Positions 7,951-16,284 of a stretch of DNA of 64,000 nt are shown piece by piece. The stretch is taken from assembly GCF_003264365.1 (NCBI RefSeq), contig NZ_PYAK01000031.1, forward strand, positions 1 to 64,000, given 5' to 3'. Positions within the stretch are counted from its first letter, which is position 1; each line of letters starts with the position of its first letter. The stretch comes from Micromonospora noduli. Its GTDB lineage: Bacteria; Actinomycetota; Actinomycetes; Mycobacteriales; Micromonosporaceae. Both the position numbers and the translations under genes were made by a program. The notes under the pieces were generated by a model, which saw only the letters and a program-made list of their open reading frames with translations, was not told the origin of the DNA and did no database searches.

Positions 7951-8637
7951 ATGTCCGGCATGCGCCGTGTTCCGCGCCCGCCACACGGTCCGGTGGCGAT
8001 CGCCACGTCGCCCTGGATCGTGGTCGGCGCCGGTGTCGTCGTGATGGTGGTCCTGCTCATCGTGGCCCTGGGCGCGTACCGGGGACGTAGCCCCGCGCCG
8101 GACGGCGCGCAACCGCCGGCGCTGCCGGTGCCGTCCGCAGTGGTGGCGCCGAGCGTGCCCACCTCGGTGCCGTCTCCGGCGCCGGTGCTGCCGGGGATAT
8201 CCGGCCGTGCGAGCGGGCTGCCGCCGAGCGCCGTCGGGTCCGGTTCACCATCGGCCGACCCGACGGTCGGTCCGATCAGGCCGACGGCGACGCGGTCGCC
8301 GAGCCGGGCCGCGCCGGTACAGCCGGCGGTGACCGGGCGGTACCGGGTGGTGCAGAGCTTCGACGGGGGTTTCATCGGCGAGGTGGCGATGGTCAACACG
8401 TCCGCCCGGAGCCGCGGTTGGACGGTGCGGTTGGAGTTCTCCGGTGGACGGCTGGTGACCGCCTGGGTGGAGGGCGTCCCGCAGGGGACGGTCCGCCAGT
8501 CAGATGACGGCTTCACGTACGTCAGCGGGGTCGAGGTGTCGCCCGGCGGTTCGGTGTCGTTGCGGTTCCACATGGAGCGGGCGTCCAGCACGCCGAGGGA
8601 GTGCACTGTGGACGGGGTTCGCTGCGACGGGCTCTGA
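7951..8637 (+). CDS. membrane-anchored CBM2-like protein 2
   Basis: 228 residues with a strong ribosome binding site (AAGGAGG, four bases before ATG). N-terminal helix SPWIVVGAGVVVMVVLLIVA, long Pro/Ser/Ala linker (residues about 48-130), then RYRVVQSFDGGFIGEVAMVN, which matches the opening strands of CBM2, ending RECTVDGVRC. Compared with true CBM2 modules the surface Trp residues are mostly missing, so it may bind something other than cellulose. It lies just upstream of the pullulanase gene and paralogous to 7095. Confidence 0.7.
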   Translation: MSGMRRVPRPPHGPVAIATSPWIVVGAGVVVMVVLLIVALGAYRGRSPAPDGAQPPALPVPSAVVAPSVPTSVPSPAPVLPGISGRASGLPPSAVGSGSPSADPTVGPIRPTATRSPSRAAPVQPAVTGRYRVVQSFDGGFIGEVAMVNTSARSRGWTVRLEFSGGRLVTAWVEGVPQGTVRQSDDGFTYVSGVEVSPGGSVSLRFHMERASSTPRECTVDGVRCDGL

Positions 8638-8644
8638 GCGGCGC

Positions 8645-8714
8645 TTCCGCAAGGATGCTGCTTTGTTGCGACCATGTTTGCAAGGTATTGCAGAATGTTT
8701 CGGCAAGGGTTAGC
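8645..8714 (+). promoter_or_regulatory. candidate promoter/operator of the pullulanase gene
   Basis: Three similar blocks lie in direct orientation: TTCCGCAAGGATGCTGC (8645-8661), TTTGCAAGGTATTGCAG (from about 8677) and TTTCGGCAAGGGTTAGC (about 8698-8714). The shared CAAGG/TTGCA words recall the TTGCA-type direct repeats bound by LacI-family maltose regulators (MalR) in Streptomyces amylase promoters. The match is by eye. Confidence 0.3.
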
Positions 8715-8747
8715 GTGCGGCCAATCAGCGACCAGAGGAAGGCGTCG

Positions 8748-11700
8748 ATGAAACCCCCGCCGATACCGCGCACTGCCCTGCTGGCCCTTGCCTCCCTGCT
8801 CACCGTCACGCTCGTCGGCGCTCCGGTCGCCGTGCACCCCGCCGCCGCGGCCCCCCGGCCGTCCGACGGCGCCGCACTCGCGATCGGCGGCGCGACCCAG
8901 TGGCGTGACGAACCCTCCGCCGAGGCGCTGCTGAAGGCCGGCGGCAACTCCGCCCGAGCCGAGCAGTTCTACTTCGTCCTACCGGACCGGTTCGCCAACG
9001 GAGACCCCCGCAACGACCGCGGCGGCCTCACCGGCGATCGGCTGCGGACCGGCCTCGACCCGACCGACAAGGGCTTCTACCACGGCGGCGACCTCAAGGG
9101 CGTCATCGACAAGTTGGACTACATCGAGGGGATGGGCACCACCGCCATCTGGCTTGCCCCGATCTTCAAGAACCGGCCGGTGCAGGGTGCCGGCAACGAC
9201 ATCTCGGCCGGCTACCACGGTTACTGGATCACCGACTTCACCCAGGTGGACCCGCACTTCGGCACCATGGAAGAGATGAAGCGGCTGGTCAAGCTCGCTC
9301 ACCAGCGCGGCCTCAAGATCTACCTTGACGTGATCGTCAACCACACCGCCGACGTGATCAAGTACGCCGAGGACAAGTACGCGTACGTGGACAAGGCGAC
9401 CTCGCCGTACACCGACGCGCAGGGCCGGGCGTTCGAGGACCGCAACTACGCCGACGGCTCCCGGGCGTTCCCGCCGGTCGACAAGGAATCCTTCCCGTAC
9501 ACGCCGACGTTCGCCGAGCCGAAGGACGCGAGCGTCAAGGTCCCCGCCTGGCTGAACGACGCCACCATGTACCACAACCGGGGTGACTCCACCTTCGCCG
9601 GCGAGAACAGCGAGTACGGCGACTTTTTCGGCCTCGACGACCTGTGGACCGAGCGCCCCGAGGTGGTCCGGGGTCTGACCAAGGCGTACGGGGACTGGAT
9701 CGGCGCGACCGGCGTCGACGGCTTCCGACTGGACACCGTGAAGCACGTCAACATGGACTTCTGGCCGCAGTTCAGCCAGGGCATCGAGCGGGCCGCCGAG
9801 AAGGCCGGCAAGAAGGACTTCTTCATGTTCGGCGAGGTGTACAGCGCCGACCCGGAGATCAGCTCCAGCTACGTCCGCCAGGGTGGCCTGCCGGCCACCC
9901 TCGACTTCGCCTTCCAGGAGGCCGCGCGGGGCTTCACCGCCGGCGCCGGCTCCGCGAAGGCGCTCGCCGACGTGTACGCCCGCGACGACCTCTACGCGGC
10001 CCGGGACACCGACGCCGGCCGGTTGACCACGTTCCTCGGCAACCACGACATGGGCCGGATCGGATCGTTCATCGCCGGTGGTGGCAGCGACCCGGCCAGC
10101 CACCTGCGTCGTGACCAGCTCGCGCACCAGTTGATGTTCCTGACCCGTGGCCAGCCGGTGGTCTACTCCGGCGACGAGCAGGGCTTCACCGGCCCGGGCG
10201 GCGACAAGGACGCCCGCCAGGACATGTTCGCGTCGAAGGTTCCCGACTACCTCGACGACGACCTGCTCGGCACCGACCGCACGCACGCCAGCGACCAGTT
10301 CGACACAGCCCACCCGTTGTACCGGACCATCGCCGACCTTGGCCGGCTGCGCCAGGCCCACCCGGCGTTGCGCGACGGTGTGCAGGTCACCCGGTACGCG
10401 GCCGACGGGCCCGGCGTCTTCGCCGCCTCCCGGATCGCCCCGGCCGACCGTACCGAGTACGTGGTGGCCGTGAACAACGCCGACAGCCCGCAGACTGTCA
10501 CGGTGGACACCTGGTCGGCCGGCGCCACCTTCACCGGCATCTACGGCGGCTCGGGCGACGAACACGCCAGCGGTGACGGGGAACTGACCCTCACCGTGCC
10601 GCCGCTGTCGGCGGCGGTGTACCGGGCCGGCAGCCCCATCGCGCCCGCGGCCGACAAGCCGACCATCACCATCACCAGCCCGGCTCCGGACGCGTCGGTC
10701 GCCACCCGGGCGGCGGTCACCGCCCGGGTGACCGGCGATCCGCTGGCCACCGTCACCGTCGCGGCCCGGGTGGCCGGCGGCCGGTGGACGCTGCTGGGCA
10801 GCGCCGACCACGCCCCGTACACGGTGCAGCACGACCTGACCGGCCTGGCCGGCGGCACCCCTGTCGAGTACAAGGCGGTGGTCCGCGACGGCCGTGGCCG
10901 TACCGCCACCGCCCGGTCCACCGCCGTGGTGGGGACCCCGGCGCAGGGCAGCTCCCGGGAGTGGGCGGTGGTGCACTACCAGCGTCCCGCCGGGGGGTAC
11001 GACGACTGGGGGCTGTACGCCTGGGGAGACATCGACCCGGCGTACGTCACCGAGTGGCCGAAGGGGCAGCCGTTCGCCGGGGAGGACTCCTACGGCCGGT
11101 TCGCCTGGGTGAAACTCAAGCCGGGCGCGACGTCGGTGAACTTCCTGGTTGTCGACAAGGCTGGTACGAAGGACGTCGCCCAGGACCGCAGCATCGACGT
11201 CACCCAGACCGGCGAGATCTGGCTCAAGCAGGGCGACCCGGCGATCTACCCGAGCCGGCAGGCGGCCGCCGGTGAACCGGACCCGCCGGTCGAGGAGGGC
11301 ACCGCCGTGCTCCACTATCGGCGGGCCGACGGCAACTACGACGGCTGGGGCCTGCACCTGTGGGACGGCGCGGCCAACCCGACCGACTGGTCCGCGCCGC
11401 TGAAGCCCACAAGGACTGACGCGTTCGGGGCGGTGTTCCGGGTGCCGCTGGCGGCCGGTGCCACCGGCCTGAACTACATCATCCACCAGGGCGACACCAA
11501 GGACCTGCCCGACGACCAGCGGCTCGACTTCGCCAGCGCCGGCCGGGAGGTGTGGTTGCTCGCCGCCACGCCGGGCCGCCTGCTGCCGTCGACGGCCACC
11601 ACGGCCAGCGGAGACACCGACATCAGCAAGCAGAAGGCGCACTGGATCGACAGGTCCACGGTGGCGTGGCAGACCCCGCCGACCGACGGCAAGACGTACG

Positions 11701-14243
11701 CGCTGGTCGCCGCGCCCACCGGCGGGGTCAGCGTGGTCGACGGCGAGCTGACCGGCAGGTACACCACGTTGCCGCTGCGGGCGCAGCGCAACGGGCTCAC
11801 CGAGGCCCAACGCGACAGGTTCCCGCACCTGTGGTCGTACCGTAGCTTCGCCCTGGACCGGGCGGACCTGGCCAAGGTCCCGGCGGCGCTGCGGGGGCAG
11901 TTGCTGGTCACCGAGCGCGACGCCGAGGGCGCGCTGCTCGCCGCGACCGGCGTGCAGATCCCCGGCGTGCTCGACGACGTGTACTCCCGGGCGGCCGACG
12001 CCACCCTCGGGCCCACCTTCGTCGGCCGGACGCCGAACCTCGCGCTGTGGGCGCCGACCGCCCACAGCGTGCGCCTGCACCTGTTCGACTCGCCCACCGC
12101 CGCGCCGAAGACGGTGCCGATGCGCCGCGACGACCGCACCGGCGTCTGGTCGGTGCGCGGCGACCACGGCTGGACCGGCAAGTTCTACCGCTACGAGGTG
12201 CGGGCGTGGCAGCCGGCGGCACAGCGGATGGTCACCGCGTCGGTGACCGACCCGTACTCGGTGGCCCTCGCCGCGGACTCCACGCACAGCCAGCTCGTCG
12301 ACCTGAACGACAGGGCGCTGGCCCCGACCGGCTGGCGCACGCTGCGCAAACCGGCACCGGTGCCGGCCGCGAAGGTGCAGATCACCGAGCTGTCCGTGCG
12401 GGACTTCTCCATCGCCGACGACACAGTGCCGGCCGAGCGGCGGGGGACCTTCCTCGCGTTCACCGACCCGGGAACCGCCGGCATGACCCACCTGCGGGCG
12501 CTCGGCGACGCCGGGGTCACCCACCTGCACCTGCTACCGGCGTTCGACTTCGCGACGATCCCGGAGAAGCGGGCCGACCAGCGCAAGCCGGCCTGCGACC
12601 TGGCGGCGCTGCCGCCGGACTCGGCCGAGCAGCAGAAGTGCGTGGCGGCGGTCGCCGAAACCGACGGCTACAACTGGGGGTACGACCCGCTGCACTACAC
12701 AGTGCCCGAGGGCGGCTACGCCGTCGACCCGGTCGGCGCGGCGCGGACCACCGAGTTCCGGCGGATGGTCGCCGGGGTGAACGACGCCGGGCTGCGCGTG
12801 GTCATGGACGTGGTCTACAACCACACGTCGGCGGCCGGCACCGACGCGAAGTCGGTGCTCGACCAGATCGTGCCCGGCTACTACCACCGGCTGCTGGAGG
12901 ACGGCACGGTGGCCAACTCCACCTGCTGCGCCAACACCGCTCCCGAGCACGCCATGATGGGCAAGCTGGTGGTCGACTCGCTGGTCACCTGGGCCCGGCA
13001 GTACAAGGTGGACGGCTTCCGCTTCGACCTGATGGGTCACCACCCGAAGGCGAACATCCTGGCCGTCCGGGCGGCCCTGGACCGGCTCACCGTCGCCCGC
13101 GACGGCGTGGACGGCAAGGCGATCATGCTCTACGGCGAGGGCTGGAACTTCGGCGAAGTCGCCAACGACGCCCGTTTCGTCCAGGCCACCCAGGCCAACA
13201 TGGCCGGCACCGGCATCGGCACCTTCAACGACCGGCTGCGCGACGCGGTGCGCGGCGGCGGACCGTTCGACGAGAACCCGAGGGTGCAGGGTTTCGCCTC
13301 CGGGCTCTACACCGACCCGAACGGCGACGCGGTCAACGGCTCACCGGCCGAGCAGAAGGCCCGGCTGCTGCACGCCCACGACCTGATCAAGGTGGGGCTC
13401 ACCGGCAACCTGCGCGGCTACCGGTTCACCGACACCGCCGGGCGGCAGGTCACCGGGGCTCAGGTGGACTACAACGGCTCCCCGGCCGGCTACACCGCCG
13501 CACCGGGGGAGGCCGTCACCTACGCCGACGCGCACGACAACGAGATCCTGTACGACGCGTTGGCGTACAAACTGCCGCAGGCCACCACGGCGGCGGACCG
13601 CTCCCGGATGCAGGTGCTGGCGCTGGGCACTGTGGTGCTGGGACAGGGCACCGGGTTCGTCACCGCCGGCACCGAACGGCTGCGGTCGAAGTCATTGGAC
13701 CGCAACTCGTACAACTCCGGTGACTGGTTCAACCAGATCCGCTGGGACTGTGAACGGGGCAACGGGTTCGGTGCCGGTCTGCCGCCCGCGCCCGACAACG
13801 AGGACAAGTGGTCGTACGCGAAGCCGCTGCTGGCCGACCCGGCGCTGGTGCCGGACTGCGCGGCGATCAACACGACCGACGCCCGGTACGCCGAGTTGCT
13901 GCGCATCCGGGCGTCGTCGCCGGTGTTCGGGCTGGCCACCGCCGAGCAGGTGCAGCGGCGGGTGGCGTTCCCGCTGTCCGGCGCGCAGGAGACACCGGGG
14001 GTGCTGACCATGACCCTCGACGCCAGTGGGCTGGGCGGGCCGTGGAAGTCGCTGACCGTCGTCTTCAACAGCACCCCGTCGGCGGCCAACGAGACGGTGA
14101 CCGAACTGCGCGGAGCGGACGTGGCACTGCACCCGGTGCTTGTCGACTCGGCCGACCCGGTGCTGCGTACCGCATCGTTCGACCGGGCGGCCGGCACGTT
14201 CACCGTACCGGCGCGCAGCGTGGCGGTCTTCGTCCAGAAGTGA
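8748..14243 (+). CDS. pulA: exported alpha-amylase/pullulanase fusion
   Basis: 1831 residues with a Sec signal peptide (about 1-35). It carries two GH13 catalytic domains. The first (about 70-640) has an alpha-amylase-like site with GFRLD (nucleophile near 328), FGEVY (acid near 363) and GNHD (near 434). Two pullulanase-associated carbohydrate modules follow (near 739 and 853; HYQRPAGGYDDWGLYAW and HYRRADGNYDGWGLHLW), then a CBM48-type domain (near 1089). The second catalytic domain has VMDVVYNHT (near 1351), GFRFDLMGHH (near 1426), YGEGW (near 1463) and DAHDN (near 1594), typical of pullulanase PulA. Together it should cut alpha-1,4 and alpha-1,6 bonds of starch, glycogen or pullulan outside the cell. 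ATG follows AGAGGAA; a strong terminator follows. Confidence 0.93.
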   Translation: MKPPPIPRTALLALASLLTVTLVGAPVAVHPAAAAPRPSDGAALAIGGATQWRDEPSAEALLKAGGNSARAEQFYFVLPDRFANGDPRNDRGGLTGDRLRTGLDPTDKGFYHGGDLKGVIDKLDYIEGMGTTAIWLAPIFKNRPVQGAGNDISAGYHGYWITDFTQVDPHFGTMEEMKRLVKLAHQRGLKIYLDVIVNHTADVIKYAEDKYAYVDKATSPYTDAQGRAFEDRNYADGSRAFPPVDKESFPYTPTFAEPKDASVKVPAWLNDATMYHNRGDSTFAGENSEYGDFFGLDDLWTERPEVVRGLTKAYGDWIGATGVDGFRLDTVKHVNMDFWPQFSQGIERAAEKAGKKDFFMFGEVYSADPEISSSYVRQGGLPATLDFAFQEAARGFTAGAGSAKALADVYARDDLYAARDTDAGRLTTFLGNHDMGRIGSFIAGGGSDPASHLRRDQLAHQLMFLTRGQPVVYSGDEQGFTGPGGDKDARQDMFASKVPDYLDDDLLGTDRTHASDQFDTAHPLYRTIADLGRLRQAHPALRDGVQVTRYAADGPGVFAASRIAPADRTEYVVAVNNADSPQTVTVDTWSAGATFTGIYGGSGDEHASGDGELTLTVPPLSAAVYRAGSPIAPAADKPTITITSPAPDASVATRAAVTARVTGDPLATVTVAARVAGGRWTLLGSADHAPYTVQHDLTGLAGGTPVEYKAVVRDGRGRTATARSTAVVGTPAQGSSREWAVVHYQRPAGGYDDWGLYAWGDIDPAYVTEWPKGQPFAGEDSYGRFAWVKLKPGATSVNFLVVDKAGTKDVAQDRSIDVTQTGEIWLKQGDPAIYPSRQAAAGEPDPPVEEGTAVLHYRRADGNYDGWGLHLWDGAANPTDWSAPLKPTRTDAFGAVFRVPLAAGATGLNYIIHQGDTKDLPDDQRLDFASAGREVWLLAATPGRLLPSTATTASGDTDISKQKAHWIDRSTVAWQTPPTDGKTYALVAAPTGGVSVVDGELTGRYTTLPLRAQRNGLTEAQRDRFPHLWSYRSFALDRADLAKVPAALRGQLLVTERDAEGALLAATGVQIPGVLDDVYSRAADATLGPTFVGRTPNLALWAPTAHSVRLHLFDSPTAAPKTVPMRRDDRTGVWSVRGDHGWTGKFYRYEVRAWQPAAQRMVTASVTDPYSVALAADSTHSQLVDLNDRALAPTGWRTLRKPAPVPAAKVQITELSVRDFSIADDTVPAERRGTFLAFTDPGTAGMTHLRALGDAGVTHLHLLPAFDFATIPEKRADQRKPACDLAALPPDSAEQQKCVAAVAETDGYNWGYDPLHYTVPEGGYAVDPVGAARTTEFRRMVAGVNDAGLRVVMDVVYNHTSAAGTDAKSVLDQIVPGYYHRLLEDGTVANSTCCANTAPEHAMMGKLVVDSLVTWARQYKVDGFRFDLMGHHPKANILAVRAALDRLTVARDGVDGKAIMLYGEGWNFGEVANDARFVQATQANMAGTGIGTFNDRLRDAVRGGGPFDENPRVQGFASGLYTDPNGDAVNGSPAEQKARLLHAHDLIKVGLTGNLRGYRFTDTAGRQVTGAQVDYNGSPAGYTAAPGEAVTYADAHDNEILYDALAYKLPQATTAADRSRMQVLALGTVVLGQGTGFVTAGTERLRSKSLDRNSYNSGDWFNQIRWDCERGNGFGAGLPPAPDNEDKWSYAKPLLADPALVPDCAAINTTDARYAELLRIRASSPVFGLATAEQVQRRVAFPLSGAQETPGVLTMTLDASGLGGPWKSLTVVFNSTPSAANETVTELRGADVALHPVLVDSADPVLRTASFDRAAGTFTVPARSVAVFVQK

Positions 14244-14248
14244 CGTGA

Positions 14249-14285
14249 ACCGGCCCCCTTCCGCGTCTCGCGGAAGGGGGCCGGT
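14249..14285. terminator. terminator between convergent genes
   Basis: A perfect 17-bp GC-rich stem with a three-base loop (arms 14249-14265 and 14269-14285), five bases after the pullulanase stop. A second small hairpin (TCACCC/GGGTGA, 14311-14324) lies just past the stop of the convergent beta-helix gene. Both genes can end here. Confidence 0.85.
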
Positions 14286-14328
14286 CCGTTGTGCTGGCGC
14301 TATGCCGTCGTCACCCGAGGGTGAGCGA

Positions 14329-15993
14329 TCAGGCGAAGCAGTTGTCGATCGTGCCGCCCGGGATGGCCAGGCAGTTGGTCGGACGGTTCGCGGTGATGGC
14401 GGACTTGTCGTCCACGTTCACGTCTCCGAAGAAGCTGAAGACACCGCCCGGCTCGAAGGTGGAGAAGTTGTGGGCGACCTTCGTCTTCGACAGGTTGACC
14501 TCGCCGAAGATGTTGAAGATGCCGCCGCCGACCCCGATCGGGCCGATGGCCCGGTTGCCGACGACCTCGCTGTCGCGCAGCGTGGTGACGCTGAGGACGT
14601 TGAAGAGCCCGCCGCCGAAGAAGCCGGCGGTGTTGTCCTTGATGCTGCTCTTCTCGAACGTGACCGCGCTGTCGAAGGCGATGGCCACACCGCCACCGAC
14701 ACCGGCGGTGCTGTTCCTCTCGACCGTTGCGTTGTGCAGGTTGAGCTGGCTGTCCGCGGCAGCGAGACCGCCGCCGGCGAGAACCGCGGTGTTCGAGACG
14801 AACTTGGTCTCGTACGCCGTGGTGTTGCCCTCGATGTCGAGGTAGCCACCGCCGAAGCCGAGCGTCTCGTTGTCGGTGATCTCGGCCTTCTTGAGCTCGA
14901 CAGTACCGCCGTCGACGTCGTCGGCGAAGATCCGCGCAGCGCCGTTGGAGATACCGCCACCACCGATGATGGCGGTGTTGTCCTTGATCTTCGACTCCTC
15001 GACCTTGAGCAGGCCGGCGTTGAACACACCGCCACCGAAGAAGAAGGCGGTGTTACGGGTGACGGTGCTGTGCCAGATCTTCGTGGTGCCGAAGTTGGCC
15101 ACACCACCACCGTTGCCGCCCGACTGGTTCAGGACGACCTCGGACTCCAGGATCTCGGCGGTGCCACCCGGCTGCACCAGGATGCCGGCGCCGTCGGTGG
15201 CGTCCGGGTACTCCACGAGCGGCGTGACGACACCCGCCTTCGCGGTCGGCGCGGCCTTGGGCGTCACCTTCGGCGTCGCCGTCAGGCCGGCCTTCGGGTT
15301 GGCCTGACGGGCGGTGAGCGCCTGGTTCAGCGGGACGCCCGCCTTCACCTGCGCCGCGATCGCCTCGGAGTCCGAGTACGACGCCCAGACGGCCGCCGGC
15401 TCGACGCTGTTGTACAGCTCCAGGGTCTGGCCACCCTTGATGGTCAGGCCCTTGATCGTGAGGTGACCACCGGCGCCGACGTTGAGGATGCGGAAGTAGT
15501 CCGCTGTGGCTTCCCGAGAGATCGTGGTGTGCTCGCCCTTGAGCGTGATCCGCTCGGTGATCACCGGCAGGCCGTTGCCCTCGTAGTCGTTGCGGGACAG
15601 GTTGTAGGTGCAGCCCTTGGCCAGCTCCAGCACACCGCCGTGCCTGTTGTTGGCGAACACGATCGCCTGAATCAGCTTGTCGGTGTCGCAGGGCACCTCC
15701 TTCCCGCGCTCGTGGTCCTTGTCCCGGTCCTTGTCCTTGTCCTTGTCCCGGTCCTTGTTCCGGTCCTCGTCCTTGTCCCAGTCGCGCGCCTCGTCACCCC
15801 GCTGGTCGCCGTCCTTGCTGACCTGCGCGGTGTTCCAGTTCAAGCCGACCGCTCCGGCGCTGCCCGCGACGCCAACCGCCGCGAGACTGATCACGCCCGT
15901 CAAACCGGCCACGCCACTGGCGAGCCAGAGCTTGCGGCGGCTCTTGGCCGTCGCCCGCCCGGAGGCTTCGTTGTTCGTTAGGTAGTTGGACAT
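14329..15993 (-). CDS. exported right-handed beta-helix protein 1
   Basis: 554 residues. An N-terminal hydrophobic segment (about 21-50) is preceded by KSRRK. Residues about 60-98 are a charged tract of Asp/Lys/Arg/Glu repeats (DKDKDKDRDKD). From about 100 (PCDTDKLIQAIVFAN) the protein is a parallel beta-helix with many coils of the form SxIxDNTAxxxGGG and SNG/NAG turns, as in polymorphic repeat proteins. A Lys/Pro/Ala insertion lies near residues 240-255. It ends NCLAIPGGTIDNCFA with paired Cys. Beta-helices often bind or cut polysaccharides, but no catalytic motif is evident. It is a paralogue of the next gene, with a homologous promoter and leader. Confidence 0.8.
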   Translation of the reverse strand: MSNYLTNNEASGRATAKSRRKLWLASGVAGLTGVISLAAVGVAGSAGAVGLNWNTAQVSKDGDQRGDEARDWDKDEDRNKDRDKDKDKDRDKDHERGKEVPCDTDKLIQAIVFANNRHGGVLELAKGCTYNLSRNDYEGNGLPVITERITLKGEHTTISREATADYFRILNVGAGGHLTIKGLTIKGGQTLELYNSVEPAAVWASYSDSEAIAAQVKAGVPLNQALTARQANPKAGLTATPKVTPKAAPTAKAGVVTPLVEYPDATDGAGILVQPGGTAEILESEVVLNQSGGNGGGVANFGTTKIWHSTVTRNTAFFFGGGVFNAGLLKVEESKIKDNTAIIGGGGISNGAARIFADDVDGGTVELKKAEITDNETLGFGGGYLDIEGNTTAYETKFVSNTAVLAGGGLAAADSQLNLHNATVERNSTAGVGGGVAIAFDSAVTFEKSSIKDNTAGFFGGGLFNVLSVTTLRDSEVVGNRAIGPIGVGGGIFNIFGEVNLSKTKVAHNFSTFEPGGVFSFFGDVNVDDKSAITANRPTNCLAIPGGTIDNCFA

Positions 15994-16054
15994 CGGAGCT
16001 CTCTGCCCTCTCCTCGTACCAGACAGGGTCGCCGCCGTCAGACGGGCGTCCCCT

Positions 16055-16128
16055 GCTACAAATCGGTTGTAGCTCCCAAAACCACCGTATGAGAAGGTTC
16101 CTCGCCTCGCGGGCTTATCCGAGAGAAG
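16055..16128 (-). promoter_or_regulatory. promoter and leader hairpin of beta-helix gene 1
   Basis: Read on the minus strand: GATAAG (within 16114-16128), an 18-base gap, TTCTCATACGGTG (16095-16083) containing a TAnnnT -10 box, then a hairpin with arms GCTACAA/TTGTAGC (16073-16055) in the leader, then SD-like AGGAGAGGG and the ATG. All these blocks recur with the same order, and the first two with the same 18-base spacing, before the paralogue. Confidence 0.65.
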
Positions 16129-16221
16129 CCCACATTCGGTTCATGTTGCCCCCAGCGGGGCCCGGACCGACACACCGCCGCCCAAGCCGGCCTGCACGCG
16201 CCTGACCTGCCCAAATGGGTA

Positions 16222-16255
16222 CGCCCCTCCGAGCCGGTCACGGCTCGAAGGGGCG
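16222..16255 (-). terminator. terminator of beta-helix gene 2
   Basis: A 15-bp stem (CGCCCCTCCGAGCCG and its complement, one mismatch) with a four-base loop, 30 bases past the stop of the beta-helix gene that ends at 16285. A smaller GCCCC/GGGGC hairpin lies near 16147-16160. Confidence 0.75.
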
Positions 16256-16284
16256 CGCCCTCTATGTGGTTCGGCCCCACCCGA

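Noticed and set aside
8979..12530. 1183-codon open frame antisense to the pullulanase gene
   Set aside because: It results from codon bias at high GC. It has low-complexity Gly/Val/Arg/His composition, no SD and no domain, while the plus-strand frame is a clear enzyme.
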